Positions 11,941-23,199 of a stretch of 64,000 nucleotides of DNA are shown here, piece by piece. The stretch's first letter is position 1. Each line of letters begins with the position of its first letter. The stretch comes from Aquatica leii (taxonomy: Eukaryota > Arthropoda > Insecta > Coleoptera > Lampyridae): assembly GCA_035610365.1 (NCBI GenBank), contig CM069432.1:19406354-19470353 (forward strand), read 5' to 3'. Below the pieces are notes generated by a model. It was given only the letters and a program-made list of their open reading frames with translations. It was not told where the DNA came from and made no database searches. A program made the translations under genes and the position numbers.

Positions 11941-12636
11941 TTACGAAGGTTTTTTAGAGCTAACTCTGCTGGACTTAAGAATTTTAGATGATTCAAGGAT
12001 TTTGCCAGTGTTAATACGAATGGGATCTGAGATATGGCAAGGAAGATGTTTTATAGAAGACACAACACCACATAAAATATCTTCTTTAGGAATACGTTTG
12101 GGAACAACAGCAAAATTCAAAGCCCTAGATAGCACCGATTTCTGTTCTGAAGTGAGGGTTAAACTAGATAAATTGACAACTTTGTTTAAGGAGTTAGTCG
12201 TGGATGAAACTTGACGATCCTTGGATTCCAATAATTGAAACTTTTTCAGATGATCTTCAGTGGTTAGTCGTAGAGTGGTAGCAGACTGCTGGTAAGTAAT
12301 GTTGTCAAAGAAATTCCAATCATCCGGTGATAAAGTGTTGGCCAACTCAAGATGAAGATAAAAGAGTTGTTTCGAAATGGTGTCTAACTTTCGCCTAGTT
12401 TGCTTAATCCGTTCGCGTATCAGCGCTAGACTAGCACGGTGTAGGATGTTTTTAGAAGAACGTGTCTGAATGTGGAACTTGATTCTGAGGAATGCAGGAA
12501 TAATATTGAGGTCACGACAGTGATTAAGAAAGGTTAAATTGCACGGAATTTTGACGAGTTTGTTTGGAAAATACGGAGATTTTAGAAGAAATATCCTCCC
12601 CGTAAATATTGCTAATGTAATAGCAAATTTTTCCAC
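11941..12636 (-). CDS. PLE-2 N-terminal ORF segment
   Basis: 231 codons upstream of RT on the same strand. Contains LTLTSEQKSVLSRALNFAVV and PKRIPKEDILCGV, matching the region before RT in PLE proteins (a short LSxxExxLLxxGLxF block). The first codons run into terminal-repeat sequence, so the true start is uncertain. Confidence 0.65.
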   Translation of the reverse strand: MEKFAITLAIFTGRIFLLKSPYFPNKLVKIPCNLTFLNHCRDLNIIPAFLRIKFHIQTRSSKNILHRASLALIRERIKQTRRKLDTISKQLFYLHLELANTLSPDDWNFFDNITYQQSATTLRLTTEDHLKKFQLLESKDRQVSSTTNSLNKVVNLSSLTLTSEQKSVLSRALNFAVVPKRIPKEDILCGVVSSIKHLPCHISDPIRINTGKILESSKILKSSRVSSKKPS

Positions 12637-13254
12637 GGCCGGAGTCTATACTAAGATAAGAATGTGTTCCGGGTTTAGACCGTGTCATTGTTGTAACCGA
12701 AGTTGCCATCGTTCCGTTCCGTTATTACTAGCATTTCAGAACATAATGGTTGTATAAAAAAGGCATATTTCTAAGTCTGCGGTTGCTGATAGATTTTGAT
12801 AACGTTTCGGTGATTGCCAAATCTCCATTCTTTTTCAACAGGAAATTCCGGAGAGCATAGAAATCATCAAACACCCTAATAACTTCAATCGCAATCATGG
12901 TTTTGAGCTAACCCCTCTTTGGTCATTAATCCTTTATCGAAAACACGCCCCCTTTCAACTGTAAGCCAATCAGAGTCGAGCTTAACCACTCGTGACGATC
13001 CTTCTTCTTTATATACGGAGGCTATTTCTTCTTAAGTCACTTCTACGGAGTTTAGAATCTGGCTTCGTTCACAAGTTGATGTCCTAACTCTGTAGTGGTT
13101 CTGTGTTAGATTTTTGTTTGCTTTTTCCAGTTTACGGTTTTCTTTCTTACCTTTTCAGAGGTTAAAATCTGGCTTGGTTCACAAGTTGATTACCTAACTT
13201 TTGAGAAGTTCTTAGTTAAATTTCGGTTGCTTGTTTGAGTTTTTCGATTTATCT

Positions 13255-13310
13255 CAAGCCCTGATGAAGCCCCTTACGAAAGTGGGCGAAACGTTCGCAA
13301 CTTCGGTTAC
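13255..13310 (+). ncRNA. Hammerhead-like ribozyme in PLE terminal repeat
   Basis: CTGATGA at 13,261-13,267, then a hairpin (GCCC with GGGC, inner CTT with AAG) and CGAAAC at 13,287-13,292. AGCC before the core can pair with GGTT at 13,304-13,307 as stem I. Stem III (ACGTT with AACTT, loop CGC) has one C-U mismatch. Known biology: PLE terminal repeats carry hammerheads. The inverted copy near 10,690-10,745 has a mutated GAAA block. Confidence 0.5.
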
Positions 13311-13380
13311 AACAATGAGACGATCTAAATCCGGAAGACATTCTTATCTTAGTATATTACGCAGTGTTTAATTCAAATAA

Positions 13381-14606
13381 ATTTTTTGAAATTTGCTGTT
13401 GTATCTATTTATATAACTAACAATTTCATAGTTGATCTTCAGGTGGATCTTAAATCAAATCAATAACATTACAAGAAATATCTGTTGCTGCTATAAAATT
13501 ATTATCAACAAATACGTTTTCATCATACGGAAATATTTCTGTTGACTTAAATTCAGATACGCAGTGGTAAATAAAAATGTTATATGATATATCTGTTCTA
13601 AAATTTCTGAAACATGGTAATGTGCTGCCCTGAAAGATTTGTAAGCCTGGTCTCACATGCATTATTGAAATGTGTTTTTAGCATCTCATAAACTGCTTCG
13701 TTCAAAGGATGCAGTTTTTATGTGCGGCGGAAAGTGATGCCGCTGCATTACATCCCTCTCGATCTCTTTTGAGCATGTGTTCTTAAAAAAAATTTTCTTG
13801 GGAATATTAATAGCGCTGACGTTATCTGACCTACTTGCTGTTGACCTTTCATGGCTACTACTTTTCCATAATCTTGTACTATAGTCTATAGCTTGTTCTA
13901 ATAAGGTTATCTCCACAGTTCTAAGACGGTTTTTTTCCATTTTATTTTTATTCTATAAAAAGAAAATCGCCAGTTTGTAAATAAATAATCGAAGATTTTT
14001 GGAGCCAGAACGTGGTGAAGTTTAGCAGAAATTTGCAACTAATTGCACAATTGCTGTTTCTTTTCTAATGAAAATATTTTACTTCTATATCTTTAAATTT
14101 CATTGAGAGACAAAACTTTTTATTTTAAAATAAATTACTAAAATGCATTAAAAATAAAAATAAATACAAAATAATGATATCACATAAGATGTAGTTAAAT
14201 TAAGTTGTTATTCTAAAAACTGCACATTATTTCCAAATACACTAAAAATACAAAGTAACTTAAAGATAACGTATTTCCCGATGTTTAAATAAGGTAATTA
14301 TGCCAAACAAGTATTTTTAGGGTTCAATGATTAAATATTTCATTTTAAACAAGCGTATTGTAAAAATTTTTCTAAAAATTCATGCAGAATAGGTTATTGT
14401 TCATGTATAGACAAACCTGACTAGAAAATTGATAATATTATCTGTAATTCTAATAAAAGGCGCGAGTTTTATTTTTATTTTGTTTAATATTCCATTAACA
14501 AAAGCTTAAAAATAAACAGAACAAATCTACTTTATATAAATAAATCTTGGTAATGAAAATTTAACTGACTACCAATCTGCAAATTCAGAACTTACTTTGA
14601 AAGGGA
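13381..14606. other. No recognised gene
   Basis: Two short minus-strand frames (13,662-13,450 and 13,940-13,686) have no motif that I recognise and are not clearly coding. The rest is AT-rich. Confidence 0.4.
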
Positions 14607-15076
14607 CTGATCATTAAAGAGCGGACAGGCCTGGCACCTGCCTATTTTGACTTTTTGTGTAACTTTTTGTCTTTTTTGCCTTTTTAAAGAGTATTATTTT
14701 ATATTGCCTTTTTACATATAAATTTTGAAAGGTTTGTAAACAGTGTTTTAATAGGTAGATGACAAAAACGCATTACAGAATTTTACTTAAATTACGTACA
14801 ATAATATAATTAAATTTTTTTGCTCAAAAGGTCTTACCACGAACCTATAAATAACAACAGGAATTTTCATGTTTTGTTAAACAATGGTTTCCAGAAAACA
14901 TTATGTACAAAAGCCGCTTATAGAGAAGAACTATTGTAAGAATTTATACTAGGATTATGTACAATGAAAGGCTTAACAGAACACTATTTACAAGACCGAA
15001 AGGATTTCGGAATGAATCATATTTTATAGGTCAGTACCTAAGTAAAGCAAACAAATATAGATAATTTTAATTCTGT

Positions 15077-15222
15077 CCGCCCAAACAACACATTGGTACA
15101 AAAAACGTCTAAATGTCCGTCTAATAAACGTTAATAACGCGTTTAAAAGCGTTTTAATGTCTAATAAACGTCTATTAGCCGGACATTTAGACGTTTTTTA
15201 TACCAATGTGTTGCTTGGGCGG
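15077..15222. mobile_element. Foldback MITE of 146 bp
   Basis: The first ~42 bp (from CCGCCCAAACAACACATTGG) are nearly the reverse complement of the last ~42 bp (ending CCAATGTGTTGCTTGGGCGG). The middle is rich in ACGTCTAATAAACGTTAATA-like repeats. It has no coding capacity. It lies inside the hAT, upstream of the transposase start. The family is not identified. Confidence 0.7.
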
Positions 15223-15325
15223 TGGGATTCCTTTAATGACTGAAACACATGACTAAAATATTCTTTGTTTGTTATAAACACCTGTGATAGTCTATTGCTG
15301 TTGTGCTGTGAGTAAGTTTTAAAAA

Positions 15326-17075
15326 ATGCTACCTAATAAACAATCAAAATTTGAAAATTATTACAAGTGTAGTAAATTGGACAAATTGGTCAAGTTTGTT
15401 CAAAATCAGTAAGTTTGTACTATCTTAATTTAAATGCTTGTAATTACTAGTATGTATATGTATTATTTTAGATCGGTGCTACTAAAAAGTACCATGTAAA
15501 ACAACACTTGGGTAGTAGTTTACATTTAAAAAATATTTAAAAAAAACTATGAAACAACCATAGTTAAAAAACGTTATAGAAGATCAACAAAATAAACCTG
15601 GCCCATCAAAAACAACTTTTTCTCTAGATTTGTGCGAAGCATTGGTGTCGGCTCAAATTCCTGAAAAAACTTGATAATATCGATTTTCGCAATTTCCTCG
15701 AAAAATACACCGAACAAGTTTTTTCAGATGAATCAACTTTGAGAAAAAATTATTTAAACAAATGTTACTAATCCGTAAGCAGTTTAATTAAAGTATTAAT
15801 AGTTTTCAAAATGCTGGTTTACCTTTTATTGGAAATACAGACAATAAGGAATGACATTGGGGACCATTTGAGACATTTGGACTTTGGTTAATGCAACAGC
15901 CGACTGCAGAGGTCGATATATAGCAAATTTTGTAGTTGGTAAATTGTCTGAATTAGAGCCAGGAAAAGCTCATTTGTTAGCATTCAAAGAAGTTCCACAG
16001 ATCAATCACAAAACAGTTGCAAATTTTTTCGATGATTGTTTACGTTAGTTTTTTTTTTAATGATTGATTAATATAATCCATTATATTAATTACAATTATA
16101 TAATTTTATGTTTGTAGGACTTCTGTATCCCAATGGCGTAAAAAAAGAAAAGGTTCTCTTATTCGTAACCGATGCAGCACCTTATATGATCAAATCCGCT
16201 CAGGCATTAGAAATATTTTATCCGAATTTAAAACATTTAACTTGTCTAGCACATGGAATACATAAGGTGTGTGAATTTATTAGAGACGAGTTTGCAATAG
16301 TAAACAAGTTAATTTCTGCCACCAAAATGGTAAAAATCTCTAACATTAGATTCTCTTTTTGATTATTGGATCTTCTTTCAGGTTTTTGTGAAAGCACCAT
16401 TACGGGTAAGGGCCTATAAAGAAAAACTTCCAGATGTTAAACTTCCACCGGAACCTATCATAACAAGATGGGGAACTGGGTTATCTGCTTGCATTTTTTA
16501 TACCGCACATTTTGAAAAAATTAAAGTGGTACAGTTCATACTATAATCTGACATTGTCTTATACATTAATTGAATTGTCTTACTTCAGGTGGTTGAATTA
16601 TTTGACGAGACGGCCTCTGCAGCAATTGCTAAATCTCAAAAAGCTTTTAATGACGAAGCTGTTAAGAGAGGACAATTTATTATAAAAACACACTTTTCTG
16701 GCATTCCTGACGAATTAAAGAAGCTAAAAAAAAGCAAAACCGCAATGGCCGAATCTTTCGCTACATTCGAAAGAATAAGAGCAATGTAAGGCATGTCCAA
16801 GAACTATAGGAAAAAAAATTGGATTCCGTCACATCAAAAAACCCTTCCTTTGACCTCTTCAACAACTGACTGAAATTCAAAAAGGGGAGGTCATGAAGCA
16901 TCAACTGAAAATATCTTTAATAATAAAGGAAACATTGGCATTAAAATTTGCTCCACTAACATCTTGTGATGTCGATAGAACTTTTTCCTTCTATAAAACT
17001 TTAAATGATAAAAGGCAACAGCTTCTTGGTCAAAATATTGAAAAATATTTTATTTGTGCTTGGGAAACATTGTAA
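15326..17075 (+). pseudogene. hAT transposase with spliceosomal introns
   Basis: Family signature blocks in order: KFENYYKCSKLDKLVKFV (15,344 on), FALDL-like LCEALVSAQIP with LDNIDFRNFLEKYTEQ near 15,670, RYIANFVVGKLSELEPGKAH near 15,915, LLYPNGVKKEKVLLFVTDAA near 16,122, LTCLAHGIHKV near 16,238, VFVKAPLRVRAYKEKLPDV near 16,383, ITRWGTGLSA near 16,459, VVELFDETAS near 16,589, and a C-terminal PLTSCDVDRTFSFYKTLNDKR near 16,954, the dimerisation helix. Intron-like GT...AG gaps interrupt the frame at 15,409, about 16,044, 16,331 and 16,530. Frameshifts around 15,410-15,900 break the BED finger and early catalytic region, so it is inactive. Confidence 0.75.
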
Positions 17076-17735
17076 AAGAAAAAAATAAACTGTAAATTTG
17101 TTATATTTGTGCCTTTTTTATTGCCTTTTTTTTGAGGTCGTGTTTTGAGGTGGTTGAGTGAGGACGTGTTTAATAGTATTGCGGAGTTGTGTGTAATTTA
17201 AAGTGATTTACAGCAATTAATTGACGTGTGCGTGGTGAGGATTGTGAAGTTGAAGAAATGATTAGAAGTACAGTTTTAATGTGAGTAGTAAATAAGTACA
17301 TTAAAATTATGGATAAGAAGATATAGGTGGCTCAGATAACGTGTGCGAATGCGAGCGGATATCGCGGACTAGTTTAAAGGTCAAGCGCGCGCTGTTGATA
17401 ACAGTGAAGTACAAACTTTTATTTATATACTGTTTCTAATATTTGTGGCGGGCTTTAATTAAATACAATTAGAAAGAATCATAATAACAATAAATTTAAA
17501 AAAATTAATAAAGAAAAAAATTAAATAAATAACGAAAGTAAAAAAAAAATAAAGAAGTAAATAAATAAGTAATAAAAAGAGGGGAAAGGGATGAATAAAA
17601 GAGAGAGAGGAAGAGGAAAAAGAAAGGCAACAAATATTTGAAAGAGGAAAGAAAACAATAAGATCACCAGACATTAAAAAGATATCGGAGGAGAGCGAAG
17701 GAAAAACCTCAAGAACAGAAGGAGGAAGGAAAGAA

Positions 17736-18356
17736 ATGGAGGAGTTAAAAGAATTAATGAGAGAAATGATGAAACGGATGGAAGAAAATATGCAAGGAAT
17801 AAGTCAAGAAATCAAGGAAATGAAAAAAGAAATGGGAGAAAGAGAAAAGAAGTGGGTGAAAGAAAAAGAGAAACTTGTGGAGAGAATAGAAAAAGTGGAG
17901 AAAAAAGCGGAAGACGAGGAAAGATGGAAAAGAAAGAATAATATTGTGATAAAGGGGTGGAGAAGTGAAAAACCACAAAAGGATTTAGCAGTGATGCTGA
18001 AAGAAAAATTAAATGTAAAAGTAGAGGTACAAAAAGTGACAGTAATAAACAGAGAGAAGAAAAATGAGATGGTGGTGGCGGAAATCGGAGGATGGGAGGA
18101 AAAACAAAAGGTAATGGCGGAGAAGAAGAAATTAAAGAATACAAGAATATATATAAGTCACGATTTGACATGGGAGGAAAGAAGAGTGCAAAGAGAAATA
18201 ATGAACATAGCGGTGGAAAAAAGAGCGGAAGGAAAAAGAGTATGGGTAGGGTACAAAAAAATGGAGATAGAAGGAGACAGATACATATGGAACGACAAGG
18301 ATAGGGGACTAAGCAGAGAAAGAGGAGAGAAATTGGGGAACCAAAAGGCTTTGTAA
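17736..18356 (+). CDS. LINE ORF1 (RNA-binding coiled-coil protein)
   Basis: 206 codons, uninterrupted. Residues ~1-60 are a Glu/Lys-rich coiled coil. ERWKRKNNIVIKG (about residues 61-74) resembles the start of the RRM-like domain in L1-type ORF1 proteins. A DLTWEERRVQREIM block (about 148-161) resembles their conserved C-terminal domain. ORF1 proteins of this type bind element RNA and trimerise. Product identity is inferred from motif layout and position before ORF2. Confidence 0.7.
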   Translation: MEELKELMREMMKRMEENMQGISQEIKEMKKEMGEREKKWVKEKEKLVERIEKVEKKAEDEERWKRKNNIVIKGWRSEKPQKDLAVMLKEKLNVKVEVQKVTVINREKKNEMVVAEIGGWEEKQKVMAEKKKLKNTRIYISHDLTWEERRVQREIMNIAVEKRAEGKRVWVGYKKMEIEGDRYIWNDKDRGLSRERGEKLGNQKAL

Positions 18357-18401
18357 ACTAAAGGGCAAAGAGGGGGTGGTAAAGAAGAGAAAGTTGACGA
18401 A

Positions 18402-21400
18402 ATGGCTAAGAAAAGGAATAATGAGAGAGGGAAATGGAAAAAGAAAAAAAGAAGAAAAAAAGAAAGTAAGGAAGAAGCACAGGGGGAGGTGAGTGAGCTG
18501 AGAGTATTGTTTTGGAACGTAGCGGGAATAAAAAACAAGGAACATGATTTCTGCAAGTACATCAAGGAACAGGATGTAGTAGGATTACAGGAAACATGGA
18601 TGGAAGAAAAAGAATGGGAGTGGTGGGAAAGAGAGTTGCCGGAGGAATTTGAGTGGGTGGTGCAACATGCAGAAAGAGTAAGGAAAAAAGGGAGAGCAAA
18701 GGGGGGTATAATAAGGGGAATAAGAAAAAAATGGTTGAACCAAGAAAAGAAGAAAGTGCAACAGAGAAGAGGAGTTGTAGAAAGGAACATACAGTGGGGA
18801 AAAACAAAAATAGAAGTAGTGACGGTTTATAGCAGTAGAATGAAAGAGACAAGAAAAAACATAGAAGAGATGATAGAAGAGAGGGAAGAGGGATTGATAA
18901 TAGTAGGAGGGGACTTCAACGCAAGAATAGGGAAAGAGAGGGGAATACAAGAAAGAAAAGGGACGGGAAAGAGACAAACAAAAGACAAGTTGATAAATAA
19001 AGAGGGAGAAGAACTGCTGGAATTGTGCAACGAAAAAGGGTGGGAAATAATGAACGGGAACAGAGAAGAAGATGGAAAGGGGGAATTTACGTACATAGGA
19101 GGAAGGGGAGAATCAATAATAGATTTTGTAATGACAAATGAAGAGGCCGCAGAAAAGGTAAAGACATTTAAGGTGGGAGAAAGAGTAGAGCCAGACCATC
19201 AACCACTGGAATTGACAATGGAAGGAAGGGAAAGAGAAGAGAGAGAGGAAGAGGAGAAGTACATAACTAAAAAAAAGTGGACAGAAGAGGGTATAAAAAG
19301 ATATAAAGAGAGAATAGGGAAAACGGTATGGATAGGGAAGGAATTACAAGAAAGTGTAGAGGAAATGAGAGAGATGATAGAGAAAGCAACAGAGAGAGTC
19401 AGATTTAGAAAGTGGAAGGGGGAGAAAACAGGATGGAAGAAATGGTGGGATAAGGAATGCAAGGAAGCAAAGAAAAATGCAAGAAGAGCATTAAGACAGT
19501 GGAAAAAGGGAAGAAAGAAAAAGAAGAATACAAAGAAGGAGTAAAAAGCTACACGAGAAAACATGCGACAGAAAGAAGGAAGAAAACAAAAAGAAACAAG
19601 AGGAGCAGATCAAAGGAATAAAAACGGAAGAAGATGTATGGAAGTACCTAAAGAAACAGAGGAAAAAACATGACGACAAAGGGAATAAAAATTAAAGAAT
19701 GGGAGATATATTTTCGGAACCTGTTGGGAGGAAGAACAAAAGCAGAAAAAAGAAAAAAGAAAAGACGCGATAGTAAGACAAGAAGAAGGAGATAGGGATA
19801 GAATAAGTGAAGAAGAAGTAATGGAGGCAATAAAGAATATAAAAAAAGGAAAGGCGACAGGAGAAGATGGGATACAAGGAGAAGAGTGGATATACGGGGG
19901 AGAAAGTGTAGCAAAAAGGATGACGGAAATACTAAACAAAATATGGAAAGGGGAAGGATTCCCAGAGAGATGGAAAGAGGGAATAATATGCCCAATCCAT
20001 AAAAAAGGCGAAAAAAATAAAGTCAAGAATTATAGAAGGGTAACATTATTGAGCACGGCATACAAATTGTACGCGACAATACTGCAAGAAAGACTACAGA
20101 AGGAAATAGAGGAAAGAAGTTTGGTACCAGACGGACAAGCGGGATTCAGAAAAGGAAGAAGGGCGATAGACAACATATATATACTGAAACACTTAGCAAA
20201 TAAAGAACTAGAAAAAAAAAGAGGGAAAATGGTGGCACTATTTGTAGATCTAAAAGCTGCTTTTGACAAAGTGAATAGGGAAAAGCTGTGGGAATATATG
20301 AAAAGAAAAAAAATAAATGAAAGATTAATACAAAGAATAGAGGAAATCTACGAAGAAACGAGGAGCAGGGTTAAAGTGAATGGGGAAGAGAGTGAGAAAT
20401 TCATCACAAAGAGAGGGTTGAGGCAGGGATGTCCACTGAGCCCAAGCCTGTTCTCAGTATATACGGGGGATCTGGAAGAGACAATGAGAGGACAACAGAC
20501 AGGATGGGAAAGCTAAGGTATCGTTGTTGGCGTATGCGGATGACATAGTGCTGGTGGCTAAGGAGGAAAAGGAAATGAAAGAGATGATGAAAACGCTAGA
20601 AAAATATATGAAAAAAAAAAGAAATGGAAGTAAACACGGAGAAAACAAAGATAATGATATTTAGAAAAGGAGAGGGGAAGAAAAAGATAGGAGTGAATAT
20701 GGAGTGATGAGAAAGTGCAACAAGTGAAGGAATTTACATACCTGGGCTACACGATGAAACAGGATAATAAAGAGGGAGAACACATAAAGGAAAGGGTGAA
20801 GAAAGGAAACAGGCTAATAGGACAAGTCTGGGGTGTGGGGAAAGAGTATTCAAGATGGATATAAAAAAAGAAAATTGTTGTTTGAAAAATTAATAAAGGG
20901 GGTGGTAATGTATGGAGCGGAAATATGGGGCTGGAAGCAGTGGAGGGAGGTAGAGGGGCTACAGGAAAAATACTGGAGATGGGTGTTAGGATTGGACAGG
21001 GATACACCGGGGTATATTGTGAGAGAGGAGGTACAGATAGAAAAAATAAGGGTAGAGACAGGAAAAAGAGCAATCAAATACGAGGAAGAAATGAGGGAAA
21101 GAACAGATTGCAAAATACTGCAAGAATGTTGGAAAGATATAAAGAGAGGGAAAGTGAAGTACGGGCAGGAGGGCAGAGAAGAGTATTACAAAAGAAACGG
21201 GTACGCGAGTGAAGAAGTGGAGAGATTAAGAGAAGAGGGAGTAGGGATAAGGGAAGAAATAATAAGGAGAGATAGAGACATCGAAAAACAAGAAAGATGG
21301 ACAAAGATAAAAGAGGGCAGATATAATAGGAATTATAAAGATATCAAGGGTGAAGGAGTGCCGGAATATTTAAAAGACAGAGGGATTAAAAGCAACAAAA

Positions 21401-21654
21401 AGAAAAAAATGGTAGCAAGGTTCAGATGTGGCAACGAGGAGTTAGGGAACAAATATTGAAAAGAAGAACCAGAAAAGTTGTGCAGGCTATGTGGAGAAGA
21501 AACGGAAGACTTTAACCACATGAGGCAGAAATGTAGGGAACTAAGAGAAGAGGTGATGAAAATAGAGGAAATCTTAGATGAAAACGGAAAAGGAGCGGAA
21601 TGGATGGAGGAAGTATGGAGCAGGAGGAGAAAGTTAAGGGGGAAGAAGGGATAA
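18402..21654 (+). pseudogene. LINE ORF2: APE endonuclease, reverse transcriptase, zinc knuckle
   Basis: Endonuclease in the first frame (18,402-19,544): LFWNVAGIKN, VVGLQETWME, VVGGDFNARIG, SIIDFVMTNE, DHQPLEL, all catalytic positions present. RT in the next frame (19,821-20,516): YRRVTLLSTAYKLYATIL, DGQAGFRKGR, ALFVDLKAAFDKVNRE, RGLRQGCPLSPSLFSVY. YADD lies at 20,533-20,544 in a third frame. The tail runs 20,833-21,459 plus CRLCG...FNHM...C (21,480-21,535), a CCHC zinc knuckle. Three or so frameshifts (near 19,545, 20,510 and 20,830) inactivate it. The few breaks suggest moderate age. Confidence 0.85.
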
Positions 21655-21818
21655 GAAAATGTATTAGATATGTATATATAGCACGATCAAATTTGTAAGC
21701 CAAATGGCAACGAATAAAGTTAAACTTATATATTGCCTTTTTGGCAGGCTTAATATGCCTTTTATCCCACCTTTTTTGGTATTTTTTCTTGCCTTACTAT
21801 CCGTTCTTTACTGATCAT

Positions 21819-23195
21819 ACTCGTGGCGTGTTTTTGATTACATTAGCATTAATTGTTCTTGTTAAACTTTTAATTTTTATTTTTTCAAAATAATACTTTT
21901 TTTGCAGTCACTTTTATTGCGATTTCCATTGCATATTGACAGTAATCGCAAAACAATTCTATTTTGATTTATCTTTTACCTTTAAGAATCCTTGCGTTTT
22001 TAAGTAATAATTTCCTTTCTTTGTAAACGACAATGATGTATTGATTACGCTAAGGTAGATAAACAGCCTCCTCCGTTAACAAACGAATTTTCTACTAGGA
22101 GCTATGACAAAAAATTGACAAATTTATCAAGTTAAAAGCGCAGCTAAAGCAGAAATATTTCGTTAGATCGCAAGGCAAGTGATTATTTTAGTATCATGAG
22201 CATTTATGTGTAAATTCAAAGTGGCATCAAAGCAATCTTCTTGTCAGAAGACTATTAAAAAACGTGTTGTAAATATTACACATACAAAGAACAAAAAAAC
22301 GTCTAAAAGTTTTAACTTAATTAAAACGAAACCAATCTGTTGTTATTAAAAAGGTTTACTTGCATTTAATTAAATTAATTATAAACAAATATGCACATAT
22401 TTATTTCTATGTTAAATTATGGAAAGGGATGGTAAAGTAATGAGATCTAATACGGTAGGTTAGATTTCCTTAGATGCAACCAACCGTACGATTCTCTGCA
22501 GGTTTCTAGTGTCTTCAGTTTACTCACTTCAAAGCATCCGCTAATGTAAAGTGCTCTTTGCCACTCAATGTCTAAGTAAATGGGTAACATTCACTTATAT
22601 GTGCTTTTGACGGCCCTTAGACAACGCTAAGTTTGTTGAAACATTTAACTTAATCATTAAGTCAAGGTGAACCCCATTTATAAACTTACCGTGATAGTAT
22701 AAAATAAGTTTGTCTTATCGTGTAGTTTAATACAGAATGTAAAAGATGTAAATTTTCACGTGGTCGTTCTTGTGTCAATTATATGTTATGATTTTGATTA
22801 ACAACTGTTGAAAAATAATTGTTTCTTCGATGCTGTAAATGTTAGAAATAAACTTTTGCTAGAAAACCAATTATATTCTGAAATAATTAGAAAGAATCAA
22901 CTTTGTTTTTAACTAATTTATTAATTTTAATAACAAAATGGAAAGTAATTTTTTTTGAATTTTTTTCATCTATTAAAAAATCGTGATTTTTAAAATGTTT
23001 ATCAACAAACTGCTAATAATTTCGTACAGTTTGCATTACTTTGATGAGAATCTGTTAGTACGCTATATTTATACAAGTGTGCTTCAGTTTATTTAACATA
23101 AAACAAACACTAATGATTTGTTCAAAACATTCGATAAAGTACTTTACTGCGTAAATCCTAAAACAAAACATATAGAGATGCATTAGAAAACAAGA
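21819..23195. other. No recognised gene
   Basis: AT-rich intergenic sequence. No coding motif or repeat structure was recognised. Confidence 0.4.
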
Positions 23196-23199
23196 CCAG

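Larger units (their letters stand above)
10560..13380 (-). mobile_element. Penelope-like element (PLE-2) with inverted terminal repeats
   Basis: RT-encoding PLE on the minus strand, flanked by related sequence. The left block 10,590-11,060 recurs inverted at about 12,880-13,380, and part of it (about 10,600-10,715) recurs in direct orientation at 12,600-12,735. This is the mixed direct and inverted terminal-repeat arrangement known for PLEs. The RT frame lacks a GIY-YIG domain: LPFLDVH is joined directly to GFELSPL, a C-terminal tail. The same tail appears on the plus strand near 12,850-12,915 behind an ESIEIIKHPNNFNRNHGFEL block. So a partial second unit lies inverted beside the first. Confidence 0.8.
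17131..21731 (+). mobile_element. APE-type LINE (copy 1), strongly purine-rich sense strand
   Basis: Non-LTR retrotransposon flanked by an 11-bp duplication ATTGCCTTTTT at 17,120-17,130 and 21,732-21,742, showing insertion into the hAT. ORF1 at 17,736-18,356 and a near-complete ORF2 at 18,402-21,654. The 3' end is AATAAAGTTAAACTTATAT, with no poly-A. The sense strand is overwhelmingly A and G, so the antisense frames are long but spurious. A decayed relative lies at 45,305-48,300. The clade is unresolved by eye. Confidence 0.85.
14615..21810 (+). mobile_element. hAT transposon, 7.2 kb with nested insertions
   Basis: Bounded by an 8-bp direct repeat CTGATCAT at 14,607-14,614 and 21,811-21,818. 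Just inside are inverted ends TAAAGAGCGGACAG (left) and, on the minus strand, TAAAGAACGGATAG (right). An 8-bp target duplication is the hAT hallmark. GCCTTTTT-type motifs recur near both ends. Inside are a broken transposase gene (15,326-17,075), a foldback element (15,077-15,222) and a 4.6-kb LINE (17,131-21,731). Without the inserts the element would be about 2.4 kb. Confidence 0.85.

Noticed and set aside
13450..13940. Two short minus-strand frames as host genes
   Set aside because: No motif, no supporting splice structure and unremarkable composition.
17459..21703. Many long minus-strand frames rich in Ser, Phe, Leu and Pro
   Set aside because: They are the complement of a purine-rich LINE. 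The plus strand carries endonuclease and RT motifs; the minus-strand products have none.
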